Shown: positions 1 to 10,943, counted from the stretch's first letter. The stretch: DNA of 64,000 nt from Tenebrio molitor (GCF_963966145.1 NC_091049.1:27838001-27902000), one strand, 5' to 3'. Made by a program: numbers and translations. The notes: generated by a model not told the origin, from the letters alone.

Positions 1-463
1 AAGAGAAGCGTAATGAACATAGAATTTTACAATAATAATTACGATAATACATATTACAAGACAAAAAAATTACAAGAGAAGTAACATCTGATGAATCACA
101 GAGAAAAATAAGTTAACTAAGAAATTAAATAAAAATCAAATTCAGTTTTCTTCCTATTCTTTTCTCCTTTTATGTCTTTTCTGTTTTATTATTTGTTCTT
201 TTGCTTTAAAAATTTTTGGAAACATAAAAATCGTACTTTCTCCGTGTCCATAACATTCCAAACGTTCTTTTTTCTCAGTATTGTTATTTACTTTACTTAT
301 CCTTATTCTTCTTATTCCATTTGTGATATTTTTCCTACTTTCTCCTGTAAATAACATCTATACAAAACTTTTTTTTTCTATTGTGGTCCTTCTTTTCTTT
401 CTACACTTTTTCGCTTTCAACATTTTTCTTCAATTTCTTCTTTTCTCGTTTTGTCTAAAATGC
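1..463. other. AT-rich stretch without a recognised gene
   Basis: The plus strand is strongly pyrimidine-rich from about 130 to 460. Short open frames exist on both strands, but their translations are low-complexity Phe/Leu/Ser or Lys/Arg runs that follow base composition. I see no motif, splice structure or repeat that supports a gene here. Confidence 0.6.
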
Positions 464-488
464 TTTTATTTGTTACTAAATTGTAAAC
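464..488. repeat. Left 25-bp inverted repeat of the recombinase element
   Basis: This is the exact reverse complement of 1896-1920. Similarity seems to continue weakly outward on the left (a TGTCTAAAAT block against TGTATAATAT), so the repeat may once have been longer. It does not continue inward. Confidence 0.75.
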
Positions 489-639
489 GTCATTTATTCG
501 AACTGTCACTTGACGTTGAAAAGTCATTTTAACTGGCTAGTAGCGTTAAATTGACAGCAGACCAGTTATGAATTTAACAAGTTAGTAGAGAAATTTGAAA
601 TTTGGAAAGGATAGTAGCGTTTTTAACATTTGAACATTT

Positions 640-1757
640 TTATTTCTTTGTTTCATACAAATTAAAATTAAATGTACAATTAGAATTTCCGCTAATGTCG
701 AACATTCCTGAAGCGGAAGTGAATTCGCTCGTCATTGGACAATTAATTGTAGAACCTCCCGAAGTGGAAGCCACATCTGTTGAGTTTCGTCCAGGAAACA
801 TTTTTTTCGCAATTTCAATTTTTTTATTGATAGAATCATCCACATAACCTTCCGCAATTCCACTACTTTTCCATCCTCCCACACGTTTTAGTGTCAAAAT
901 ATCTCCACCTGCATCCACAACCATTGTTGCTGCTGATCGGCGAAATGAGTGACCTGTGTATAATTCAGGTTCTTGTAGCCCTAAGTATGTTGCAGTTTTT
1001 TTCGGTACACCGCCAATAGTGTGCTGGCCAACATTGAGGGAAATACATTTGCCATTACGGTAGGTTAAAAAGAAACGTAATTGGTCTGCTTGACGAGGAC
1101 GAAGAGCTGCATATTTTCTGTACAAAACACAAGGTTGAAAACTGCAGCCCTCATCTGTGATCGTAAATCTCCTTGTTGTTAAATTCTTTGTATTCCGTAA
1201 AGTGACGATAATATATTTCTCAACATCTTCTACGTCCTTCACCGTCAACGAGAGAAGCTCGTCACACCGGCAAGCACCAAAAATTCCAAAAATTGTAATC
1301 ACTTTATATAACAACCAATAGTCATCAGGAGCTTCAACAAGAAATTTTTCCACTTGCTCTTTTGTTAAAACCCTTGCCTTCTTCGGCACGTAACGCTCAT
1401 TCTTTCTCTTGAGAAAAGCAATTACCTTATGAAATCTACAAATGTCAAGTTAAAATATCACTTTTTTGACAACGTCTGTAATAGGAAAACAAACCTACGA
1501 ACTTCAGCATTTTCTTTAATTTCCAGGCAGCTTTTTAACATGGACCATTTCGACCACAAAGAATTGGGGCTAAATTTGTCTGATAGTTGGTGAAGATACA
1601 CCAAAAGAACGTCTTCCGTTACACCAGTTACGTTATTGTTTTTCTGCCAATTTTTAAATTCTTCATATTCTCGTTCATATCTTGCTAAAGACTTCGCTGG
1701 CAGTAAACTGGAAGCCACGTTTATAGCTTCCTTTTTGATTTCTTCTGGCACGTTCAT
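640..1757 (-). CDS. Crypton-like tyrosine recombinase, two exons
   Basis: I predict a 352-aa DNA-breaking and joining enzyme of the tyrosine recombinase family that would mobilise its own element. Exon 1 is 1757..1495 and exon 2 is 1435..640 (stop at 642..640). A 59-bp GT-AG intron (1494..1436) joins them in phase 2, giving the reading ...AEVRRFHKVIAFLK... The downstream frame alone has no ATG, only GTG, which supports the splice. Residues 1-100 resemble a core-binding helical domain. The catalytic domain shows Arg144 (GACRCDELLSL), a candidate Lys171, His250-x-x-Arg253 (GHSFRRSAATM), Trp276 (GGWKS) and Tyr285 (GYVDD), so the whole active-site set is present. The tail ends in NCTFNFNLY, a Cys/Asn-rich end I associate with animal Cryptons. 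An upstream ATG at 1877 in the same frame is possible, but the MNVPEEIKKEA start fits the family better. The frame is intact, so the gene may be active or recently active. Confidence 0.8.
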
Positions 1758-1895
1758 TTGAGAAAAAATCTTGACGGAAATAAACAATTTGAACAAACGG
1801 CGCGTTGTCATAGTAATTGTACTTCTAAGGTTTCTGAGTTTTGAGCAATAATTTGGAAGAAAACAGAATTTGATCATTTTTAATTTTATTTAGTT

Positions 1896-1920
1896 GTTTA
1901 CAATTTAGTAACAAATAAAA
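1896..1920. repeat. Right 25-bp inverted repeat of the recombinase element
   Basis: This is the perfect partner of 464-488. It lies about 140 bp upstream of the predicted start codon of the recombinase gene, so any promoter would lie between repeat and gene. Confidence 0.75.
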
Positions 1921-1925
1921 TATTA

Positions 1926-2038
1926 TACAAGACACGCCAGGTAACTGGTTTTACTGGCTCAAGGAGGTAACTGACTCGTCTTCGACTCGTCAGTTATATC
2001 CTCCATTCGCCAGTAAAAACCATTTTACCTGGCTTGTA
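1926..2038. repeat. Imperfect hairpin next to the recombinase element
   Basis: Two arms of about 50 bp (1926-1980 and 1985-2038) are inverted copies with small indels. Both contain CCAGGTAA, a TGGTTTTACTGGC-like block and a GACTCGTC block around the centre. It begins six bases outside the right inverted repeat of the recombinase element. It could be a small foldback element, or a structured end used by the recombinase. The sequence does not decide between these. Confidence 0.65.
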
Positions 2039-2099
2039 ATGTAAAATACTATATTTGCCCTCTGGGGTTTCGGATTCCTGATTACAAGCAATTCCAAAA

Positions 2100-4680
2100 A
2101 TTAACATGTTTTCCTATCCCCTCTCCTTTCTTTTTCTCTTCTTCCCCTCTTCTTTCCATATCTCTTTAATCCTTCTTATCTCCCTTCCGCCTTCATTCAG
2201 TGTTTCTCTCATTCCTTTCTCTCCTTTCTCTCTTTTTTCGCTACATCCATTCCACATGTGCTCGATTGTCTCTTTCTCTTTCTTCTCATAGTACATTCTG
2301 CACCTTCTTCTTTCCTCTCCTTCCATCCAATGCCTGTTTTCTCTGTGATTCTTTCCCTTCTTTCTTGCTTGTTCCTGTCTTTGTCCCCTTTATTCAGCTC
2401 TATACATTCATCTATCTTCCTTTTGCTCTCAAGCTTTCCACTTCTTCACTGCATACCCATTTTTCTGGTAGTACTTGTCTCTCTTTCTTCTCCTTGCGTT
2501 TCTCTGTCCACTCCTAGCACCTTTCTGAAATATTTTTTTTGTACTTTCTCTACCTCTTCTTGTTCCTACCTTTTTTCATTTTATCATTCCTTGGACATTT
2601 TTCTTACATAGTGTTCTTATCCTGAGCATGATTTCTTCTTTTTCCCGTTACATTTTTCAATTTTTCTCTTCACCTTTCTTCATCATCACATTCCGTCCTG
2701 TACCTGTTATTTTGTGCCATAACTTTATTTTTTTGTATTTGTCCCTCCTCTTTTCAAAATTTCTTCTCCCCTACCAAAATGCTTGAAATATTTAAATTTA
2801 ACAAAAACATGCTATTTTCACTTAATTATTCTCACAATACTATTGTTATATTGTAATATATTTGTTTATGACTCTTTTTTAACCATTTATCGTCTTTTAT
2901 CCCGTGTTTTATGCTTTCCAAGCTTTTTCCATTTATCAGTAGTATTTCACATATTCCTCTTTCCTCTTTTCCATTATTTTTCTTCTGGCTTTCTAAATTT
3001 TTTTAAATATAAAGCCACATGAAATAAAACATACAAAAATTCACTGTCATGATCATGATTTCTTCTTTTTCTCCGTTCTTTATTCTCTACTCCTCTCTTT
3101 TTTATTTATACATCTTTCATTCATCAATCTCAGACATATCATTCTTTTTCTATTTTCACACTTACACTTCCAGATTATCATTTCTCTTTTTGGTTTCACA
3201 ACATTTCTTCTATTTTTGGTATGGTTTTTATATTCTTCATCCAGTTCTTAAATTATCTAAATATAACAAACAATACACTTTCAGACACTATGTCAAAAAA
3301 TAAAATGACATTTATTTTTTGAGCTACAATTTTTTTTTAATTGCTTTTAGTTTTCTACGTTGTCCTGCAACCTCGTAGGTAAAATTTCGGCACATTTTAA
3401 AAATACACCCTATATATCGTGTTTTATAAAATGTACGCCAATGCGAAGTAACCTATATGGGAATTTGCTTTAAAACAAGGAAACCGCATTGGTGTACGTT
3501 TTATAAAATATGATATACAGGGTGTATTTTTAAAATGTGCCGAAATTTTACCTATGAGATTGTAGGACAACGTAGAAAACTAAAAGCAATTTAAAAAAAA
3601 TTTAGCTCAAAAAATAAATGTCATTTTATTTTTTGACATAGAATTTTTTAAACATTTTTTCCGAGTTCTACATGAAGCCAGTAGCTCGTGATTAAAATAT
3701 CTGCACAATTTTCAAAATCACCCTGTAGTAATATGTACTATCTTAATTTTAATTTTTATGTATTTTATAATTGGGTCTCAGTTTTTTCTGTTTTTTGTTC
3801 TTAACAAGTTACTTTAACTTTCTTTACAGTATCCCACATATTACTCTCTCTTCTTTTCTCTTTTTTCACTTATTTTGCTCTTTTATTCCACATGTTTCAT
3901 TTCCTTTAAATATTTTCTCTTGTCAATTTCGTTTTTTTTTTTAAATTTGAAAATCTGTAGATACTACTCACCCTTTATCTTTTTCTTAACACTCTTTCTT
4001 CTATTGTCTATTGCTGCTTTTAACAATAATAATAATAACAATAAGTCTTCGAAAACTGTTTGAATTATGTATTTCAAACCCTGAAAAATCTTTCAAAAAA
4101 ATAAAAAAGGAAAAAATATAAAATCTTTTTTTTTTTTATTTTGAGAATTGTTTGATTTTTTAAATCGAACATTGCGTATCATGATATGACTTTTTTTTTC
4201 TTCGCTCTTTCTTGTCCAGCCCTGTCGTTTTGTACATCTTTCATTTTACATTTTATACTTTCTCTTTAAGATTCTCATTTTTCTTCTTAGCCTCTATCCT
4301 TTATCACACAATTTTTTCTATTTTTCTTTTGTCATTTTGTGTTACTATCTCTTTGTTTTGTATATATTGCTCTAATTGTGGCTAAATATCGAATTTTCTT
4401 TAATTTCTTCTCCATTATCAAAGTACCCAAAATACCTAAATATTACAAAAAATATGGTCCCCCAACTTAAAAACGTCTCAAAATTTCCAAAATAACAATA
4501 ATAATAATACTAATGTAATATTTTATATTGTTATGCACTTTATGATTCTTCTTTCCCATATTTTTGATAATTTATTACTACATATACTTCTTTCTCTACT
4601 CTCTCTTTCTCATTGAATTTACTTTTCTTCTGTACCACATCGTTTGCTCTCTCTGTCATTTCTCACTTATTTTGCTTTCC
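2100..4680. other. Pyrimidine-rich strand-asymmetric stretch, no gene
   Basis: The plus strand is dominated by T and C over about 2.5 kb. Loosely similar blocks ending in variants of TCTAAATATAACAAA recur near 2795, 3005, 3260 and 4435, which suggests a decayed tandem repeat. Translations are low-complexity Phe/Ser/Leu runs and I do not regard them as genes. A separate palindrome (3290-3640) interrupts the stretch. Confidence 0.55.
3290..3640. mobile_element. 350-bp palindromic foldback element
   Basis: The two halves (3290-3450 and 3489-3640) are near-perfect inverted copies around a loop of about 40 bp. The ends read TATGTCAAAAAATAAAATGA and its complement, so TA may be the target duplication with the element at 3292-3638. 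ACACCCTATAT / ATATACAGGGTGT blocks lie inside each arm. It has no coding capacity. The structure fits a foldback MITE of Tc1/mariner type, judged by the TA flanks only. Confidence 0.7.
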
Positions 4681-4708
4681 TTCTATTCGTAAAAATCAAA
4701 CAAATTCA

Positions 4709-4738
4709 CGGGCCTAAAACGACACCCTGAAGCACTCC
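4709..4738 (-). pseudogene. Reverse transcriptase motif scrap (GVLQGVVLGP)
   Basis: Ten codons on the minus strand read GVLQGVVLGP and are followed by a stop. This matches the non-LTR retroelement core usually written G-V-P-Q-G-S-x-L-G-P. Nothing recognisable surrounds it, so it is a small decayed fragment at best and could be chance. Confidence 0.35.
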
Positions 4739-4739
4739 G

Positions 4740-5520
4740 TATTTTGCCGAACAAAGCGCGCTTCTACGCATTAATTTCACCCTCAATTATTCGAATTTGT
4801 CACAACAATCCGGCCAATATTTGTATCGATTTAAGTAACTGATAAGCGAGTCTTCTCAAACTGCAACAGCTCCCCCGGGCTGCATTTCCACCCTTTCCAA
4901 CCGTCGCTAATCCCCAGGAAGCTCTCCTGGCGTCGTTCCATGCCCATCGCCCATCACCGATCAATTCGTGGGGGCCGCAGCCGGCCCGACAAAACAAAAG
5001 CAGCGATTTATGGCGGCCAATTCGAAAAAATTTAAAATTCAAATAGCGACCGGTTCATTTAAAAACTTTTAGCACTCTCCCAGCGACTGGTCGATGTTAA
5101 ACCCAATGTCAATTACTCTCAGTCTCTTCAAACTGACAGATGTTAATTAATTGAATATTCGAAACGGTCCGTATGACCCACTCGTGTACATTACTTTCTG
5201 ATGTAGCTACGAAATTGCGTTTTTTTCGACGGTCTTTGTATCGGATTTCATTAACGGTGACATGTCGCAACGACAAAGCTGTTTTCTTTTAAAATTAAGC
5301 GTTCGATGTGGGCCACCGAGCCACTTGTCAAAATCGAGTGTCCTCAACGCGAAGAACGGACTGGAAAAGTCAACAACGGAATTCAAGATAAATTAGTAAT
5401 TTCGGATTGTTTGGTTGGCGCGTGACGTCAACCCAGAAAAAATTGTTGAGGAAAATACAAACAAGGATTTTTTCCAGGTTGGCAAACACCAGAGGACAAA
5501 TAAATACAAAACGCGAAGCT
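4740..5520. other. Single-copy-looking stretch, no gene
   Basis: Base composition is mixed, with a GC-richer patch at 4860-4990. Short frames on the minus strand show no family motif. I see no repeat or structured element. Confidence 0.5.
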
Positions 5521-5521
5521 G

Positions 5522-5600
5522 TAGCGAACTGTTTTTATTTATGCGGAATATTAAGGGGCCCCAAGTAGAGCCTTGAGGGACTGGAGAGAACCTCTTGTAG
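5522..5600 (-). pseudogene. Reverse transcriptase fragment (VPQGSTWGPLIF)
   Basis: The minus-strand frame reads RFSPVPQGSTWGPLIFRINK. It closely follows the LINE-type core V-P-Q-G-S-x-L-G-P-L-L-F and continues with a residue pattern like the F/Y-I-N that usually follows. No further RT domain is visible on either side. It is a short relic with an AATAAT microsatellite about 45 bp upstream of it in its own direction. Confidence 0.6.
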
Positions 5601-5699
5601 TCTTTGTGTAATTTCCTTGTGTAATTTTTTCTGTCATTGCAATAATAATAATAATTTGGAAAGTTTTCATCGACTGTGAAATGTGAAATGATTTTTTCG

Positions 5700-7400
5700 T
5701 CGCTTTGCATTTAATAATTTACCAAAACGGAATAACCCCCATTAGCATAATAATTTTATTTTCAAGTTGTTCATAATTTATTGCAGTTTTTTGCATTAAA
5801 GCGTCATCTTTAATGAAAGTTGCACGCTTATTATTTTAATTAGCCGCCTTAAGTGCACGTAATTTAGAAGAATTTTTACTTTCACACTTTTACTTCACTT
5901 CAATTATTTATCGCAAAAATCTGGGTCATATTCATATGACAATGCGTCTGATATCTGGTTTTCAACATTTATTTCATTTAATAATAGCATTGGTTGGCGC
6001 ATTAAGTGTGATTAAATTTCTCTTGTAGATTGTTGAAACCGTTGGCGAAGGTGCTAGGTGCTGAAAAAAATAAACAACCACCAAAAATGTTTGCTCTAAA
6101 GTGCAACCAACTTGCTGGAAACAGCACTGAACTGTTTAAATTATTAAAAACATTCGTCAGCATTTCAGGTCTCACATTTGCTCTGGCGTCTTCAACTGTT
6201 TATTGCAGTTCTTGAGCTTTTGATATCAAGAGGAGTCAAGTCAGGTGATGGGCTTGGCAACACCCCTACACTTATCAATTTGACTTGGAAGAATTGGATG
6301 CAATTGGACCAAATTTAATAATTTCGAGAGGAAAAAAAAACCAGATGGGGAAAACCACGACTCATCCGTAAAAAACAAAAAAAAATACTGTCTTGCATAT
6401 CATTATTAAGTAAATTAAGTTTTACTGAGAATTCATAGGAAAGTTCTAAAATGAAATGAAAAAGGAAATTGATTTTGAAGAGGGAAACGATTAATTATGT
6501 ATTAATTATTTTTCTTATTTTTTATTGGTTTGTTTTGTTTTCTTTTTAATACGCTATACGCTGATTAAATTTGGTTACGTATTTCAATAAGGAAGTTTTG
6601 CATTCCTAACCTAACATCTGCGCGCCATCTACCCGGTCAATTAGCAACCCGGCCTGTCACCCGTCCACGTGACCATCAATTCTCACGGCCGCCTGTTCGC
6701 AATCGAAAACGTAAACCTTGGGCACGCCGCCCGGTTCGAGGGACCGATTTTCTGCTGTCAAAGTGTCGGTGATTAATCGTGTTTAAGAAATTTTTAAACG
6801 GCTTTTTTACATTTTTCCGTGTAAGTTTTTTTTAAGGATGATAAATGAATTAGAATAGTTGTGACGACCAAGTTGGTAGCCGTGTATTGTGCGCATTATG
6901 CCGGGGGACAAAGAAAGGGTCGCGCAGCGGGAGTTTAAGGGTTTTAGGAAACTGAATTAGTTACGGAATGAATGATATGGAAAAATACGGGGAACGGTCC
7001 GTCACGATCCTGCCACATCGGCTGGGCCCTACTAATTTTCGCCTTTTAAGGGTTTCAACCCTTTCCGAGTCGACAACCGTTCACGGAAGTTCACCGAGAA
7101 GTGGGGTTCGTTAACTTACACGCAGTGGCGTACGTGGATATTTAAATGAGTTATTAGGGGGATGACAAGAAAAGGAGGGGTGCGGGGGTGGGTTTAGTCC
7201 GAACCGGGAAGGCGCGCGGATGCTTGGGGGTGGGGTGGTTGATTGGAAAGACGTCGACGCGATCGAGACGACCTTGATTTGTTGTTGTTTGAGGGGTGGC
7301 CAGCAAAAAGGGCGGATTTGAGATCTGTTGAGCGATCGTGGAGGTGCTTATGAAAAGCTTGTTGAATAAAAGGAGAGAGTAGTTGAGCATGTGGTGGATA
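5700..7400. other. Non-coding stretch with no recognised feature
   Basis: AT-rich sequence, with GC-richer patches at 6600-6760 and 7000-7310. Short open frames on both strands carry no domain. I see no repeat shared with the rest of the window. Confidence 0.5.
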
Positions 7401-8443
7401 AAAAAATGATGCCACGAAATGAGATTATGGAAGAAAATTTTAAACGAAGGTGGCACAAAAAGAGGGGAATTGAGAAATAAAATATGAATCGACGAAAAGA
7501 GGTAAAAAAAAGCAGAAAAACTTTACGCTTAGATGAAAAAAAAAAGCAATATTTGAGAAAATATGTGAGAATGAACAAAATTTAGGTAATATTAAAAAAT
7601 AAGAGGAAGAAAGGAATGACAAATAATAATGAGAAGAAAGAAAACAAGCAACTCGGAATAGTTATTAACGAAAATGGATGAACCTTGTGAGGACATGTGA
7701 GGAACAAGGAATAAAGAGCAAATATAGTTTGAAATGTAGATAAAGAAACAATAAAAAAAAGAAGAAAAGAAATATTAAAATGAAAAAGTTCAAGAGGTTC
7801 AAAGAAAAAAGAATCTAAGAGAATAATTTGTGAATGTGGAAATAAGGTTTGTAATACATAAGTTAACAAAAGAAAAGAAAAGAAGAAAAAGAAAGGAAAA
7901 AAGCAATAAAAATTCAATACAAAAAATACACACCTGGTACGTCCTCAAGAAGAAATAAGAAATCGATTATTCTGTAACTAAACAAAACAATTATTGAAAA
8001 AAAGTTGGTCGATGCTTGTGAAGAGAATGAAAGGAGCCAAAAAAAGAGAAGAAATCGACAACGTTACATGCAGAACAAATATAAATTGAAAAAGAAAGGA
8101 GAAAAGATAGATGTTTAATAGAAAAGTGAAAAATCTAAAAGCAAAAATTAAAAAAAAATAAGTAAATTTAAGAAAATATAAAGAAAAAACAGAACAAAAG
8201 AATCATTTTACACAAAAATTTAACTACGATAGAGAAATGGGAAGTAGCGAATTTAGAGTGGAGAAACAAAAAGAAAAGCAGAAAAGGAACCAAAAAAAAC
8301 AAGGTGCCAAAAAGAAAGGTTAAAAGAAGAGAAAGTTGGAGTGTATAAAAGAAGACACATTGTTGGTATCTCTTGTTATTATCTTAATCTTAAATCTGGA
8401 TTAAAAGCAGTATAGAATTGGTTGTACTTTTGCTAGAAGTGGA

Positions 8444-8592
8444 GAAAAAGAAGAAGAAGAAGAAGAAGAAGAAGAAGAAGAAGATTGCAAGAAGAAGAAG
8501 AAGAAGAAGAAGAAGAAGAAGAAGAAGAAGAAGAAGAAGAAGAAGAAGAAGAAGAAGAAGAAGAAGAAGAAGAAGAAGAACGAAGAAGAGTG
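8444..8592. repeat. Long AAG/GAA trinucleotide microsatellite
   Basis: About 140 bp of GAA/AAG repeat with a short interruption (ATTGCAAG) near 8482. It sits inside unit one of the purine-rich tandem repeat. Units two and three carry only a few AAG copies at the same place, so the tract expanded after the units were duplicated. A pure purine/pyrimidine mirror tract of this length can form triplex DNA. Confidence 0.9.
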
Positions 8593-9171
8593 ATAGCATA
8601 GGTGATAGAGAGTAATTAGAGAAGTGCTCCACTAATGCACCCTGGGAAACGAAGATGATAAGATACCTAGTTATGAAAGTGAAAAGAAAACAGTAAAGAA
8701 AGAAGAAACAATATAGTCAAATAGAAAACAGCAAAAAGAAGGGTTGGAAAGAAAGGAAAACACAAACAGGGAAAAAAGAAAAGAATAAGAAACATTTCGA
8801 AATAAGTCGGAATAAAGCAGTATAGAATTTGTTATAGATACTTTTGCTAGAAGTGAAGAAAAAGAAGAAGTGGAAGAAGAATAAGAAGCGTAGCATAGGT
8901 GATAGAACTCAGAAATTAGAGAAGTGCTCCAGTGATGCATACTGGGAAACGAAGGATATAAGACAGTTGTGAAAGTGAAAAGAAAACAGTAAAGAAAGAA
9001 AAAAACAATATAGTTAGATAGAAAATAGCAAAAAGAAAGGAAAACACAAACAGGGACGAAAGAAAAGAATAAGAAACATTCCAAAATAAGCCGGATTAAA
9101 AGCAGTATAGAATTTGTTATGCTTTTTTGCTAGAAGTGAAGAAAAAGAAGATGTAGAAGAAGAGTGCGAGT

Positions 9172-9450
9172 GCGTGCTAATTCACGTATTGTCCCTCCAC
9201 CCTGCGGCAGCTCCTCCGCGCGTTTGTTTTTTTCTCACTTCCGCCCCCGGCCTAATCGCCTGTGAAATCCGTAAAAGGTCGCCGCCACCGACCGGCCAGC
9301 TCGCCGGAAAATTCTCCATGCTCGAATTGAGACGAGAGGGCCTATTGAAATTCATAATGCATAATGATCATCTCTGTTTATATTTTGTGGCGGCCGGTGG
9401 CGGTCGCTTCCGGTCTCGCCGCCGGCGGGGACGGGGATTTCGTGGTCGAT
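9172..9450. repeat. GC-rich 279-bp segment, copy A (inserted copy)
   Basis: This segment is about 98% identical to 10667-10943. I count four substitutions and two single-base indels. It lies inside the third purine-rich tandem unit, between the AAGAAG part and the GGTGATAGA part that are adjacent in the other two units. It is therefore the inserted copy. No terminal repeats or poly-A tail are visible. Candidate frames over it have no family signature. Confidence 0.85.
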
Positions 9451-9599
9451 ATATAGGTGATAGACAAGTGCTCCAGCGATGCAGCAGGTAAAGAAAGAAG
9501 AAACAATATGTCTAGATAGAAAACAGCAAAAACAAGGGTTGGAAACAAAGGAAAACATAAACAGAGAAGAAAGAAAAGAATAAGAAACATTCCGGGATA

Positions 9600-10660
9600 T
9601 TTTTGTTTTGTGATCGTGAAAATAGAATAAAATAAAAACAGCTCGAAATTCAAAAAGATGAAAATGTTCAGTTACATTTTTTTTTCTAGTTTTTTTTTAT
9701 GTCCATTAATACTACTAATTTTTTCCTAGCGAATAAAAGAAACGATTATAAAGAGAAAATGACAATGTAAGGTGGCAGAGCAAAAATAGATATTTGCAGA
9801 AAATAAACAAAATATAAAATAGAATAAAAATGCAGTACTTACATACTTGCATATTGTACGTTGCATTTTATTTATTAAAAATGAATAATACTATGTAGTA
9901 AATTGAAGTAAGTTTTTCCTTACTACAGCAACGGAAAAATGGACGACAAAGATAGAAAAAAATATTTAAAAAAATACTTTTAGTTGTACGACAAAGGAAG
10001 AAATGTGTCATTTTCTCACAAGGGAGGAAATGACACTTTACTCCCGAGGTGTACATCTACTTTTTTCCCTGCTACATTCAACTCAAACGAAATTTTCCCA
10101 AAATTAAAGAATCAAAGTAAGCACACTTGCCGTTCCCAAGGTTCTGTTTCGTAACAATTCATTTTATCCTCGCTGATTCTGTCCCGTTTTTAGTAGTGTT
10201 TTAATCATGGATTCCGGTAGTGAACAAATGCTTCCCCAAGATATCTTCAGGCTAAGACGGCATCGTTGGATTTATTAATTACCAAAAAAAAAAGATAAAG
10301 TTATATTCAATGTGAAGAACAACGCTGGCGGTAAAGAAAATATGTTGGAATCAGTTTTTAGTGTTATTATAATTAATTAAAGTGTGATTTTTTTCGAGAA
10401 ATGTCAATTTGACGTTTGTACTTTTACTCCCTACAGCTCCTGTCAATATTGACAGTTAATTAAACAATTCCTTAAATATTTGCACACCAGACGGCAAAAT
10501 GCTAATACATAGTTATGTAGCACTTGAGCAACATATGCAAATCTTGTAATCTCTTTGTTTTAACAATCCAAACGCGAACCTTCTCGGCCAGCCGCCACGT
10601 ATAGGCAACCGCCCATACGCCGCCGCAGCACCAGTTGCCTGCCCCAACCATTCCTGACCA
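9600..10660. other. AT-rich spacer, no gene
   Basis: No coding signal. A short hairpin with GTGTCATTT stems lies around 10004-10036. GC content rises sharply from about 10560, leading into the source copy of the duplicated GC-rich segment. Confidence 0.5.
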
Positions 10661-10666
10661 CCCCTC

Positions 10667-10943
10667 GCGTGCTAATTCACGTATTGTCCCTCCACCCTGC
10701 CGCAGCTCCTCCGCGCGTTTTTTTTTCTCACTTCCGCCCCCGGCCTAATCGCCTGTGAAATCTGTAAAAGGTCGCCGCCACCGACCGGCCAGCTCGCCGG
10801 AAAATTCTCCATGCTCGAATTGAGACGAGAGGACCTATTGAAATTCATAATGCATAATGATCGTCTCTGTTTATATTTTGTGGCGGCCGGTGGCGGTCGC
10901 TTCCGGTCTCGCCGCCGGCGGGGACGGGGATTTCGTGGTCGAT
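10667..10943. repeat. GC-rich 277-bp segment, copy B (likely source)
   Basis: This is the partner of 9172-9450. GC-rich sequence continues on its left side (10560-10666), whereas copy A is cut off abruptly at both ends, so copy B is the likely ancestral location. It has no terminal repeats. Confidence 0.8.

Larger units (their letters stand above)
464..1920 (-). mobile_element. Candidate tyrosine-recombinase transposon bounded by inverted repeats
   Basis: A tyrosine recombinase gene lies between two perfect 25-bp inverted repeats, at 464-488 and 1896-1920. The right copy reads GTTTACAATTTAGTAACAAA followed by TAAAA, and the left copy is its exact reverse complement. The element would be about 1.46 kb with the gene on the minus strand. 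Cryptons, the obvious family for the gene, are usually described as DNA elements without long terminal inverted repeats, so these repeats may be the true ends or may belong to the insertion environment. I saw no clear target-site duplication. A hairpin starts six bases beyond the right repeat. Confidence 0.5.
7400..9650. repeat. Purine-rich strand-asymmetric block with tandem repeats
   Basis: The plus strand is mostly A and G for more than 2 kb, the opposite of the skew at 2.1-4.7 kb. From about 8392 it resolves into three related units that start near 8392, 8808 and 9093. They share AAAGCAGTATAGAATT, TTTTGCTAGAAGTG, GGTGATAGA, AAGTGCTCCA and AATAAGAAACATT in the same order. Unit lengths differ because of the GAA tract in unit one and an insertion in unit three. 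Long minus-strand frames here are composition artefacts. Confidence 0.7.

Noticed and set aside
2106..2611. Serine/leucine/phenylalanine-rich frames resembling membrane proteins
   Set aside because: They arise from pyrimidine-rich sequence. Overlapping frames in all phases show the same bias.
8390..8632. Poly-Arg and poly-Leu reading frames over 8390-8632
   Set aside because: They are translations of the GAA/AAG microsatellite on the two strands and have no other content.
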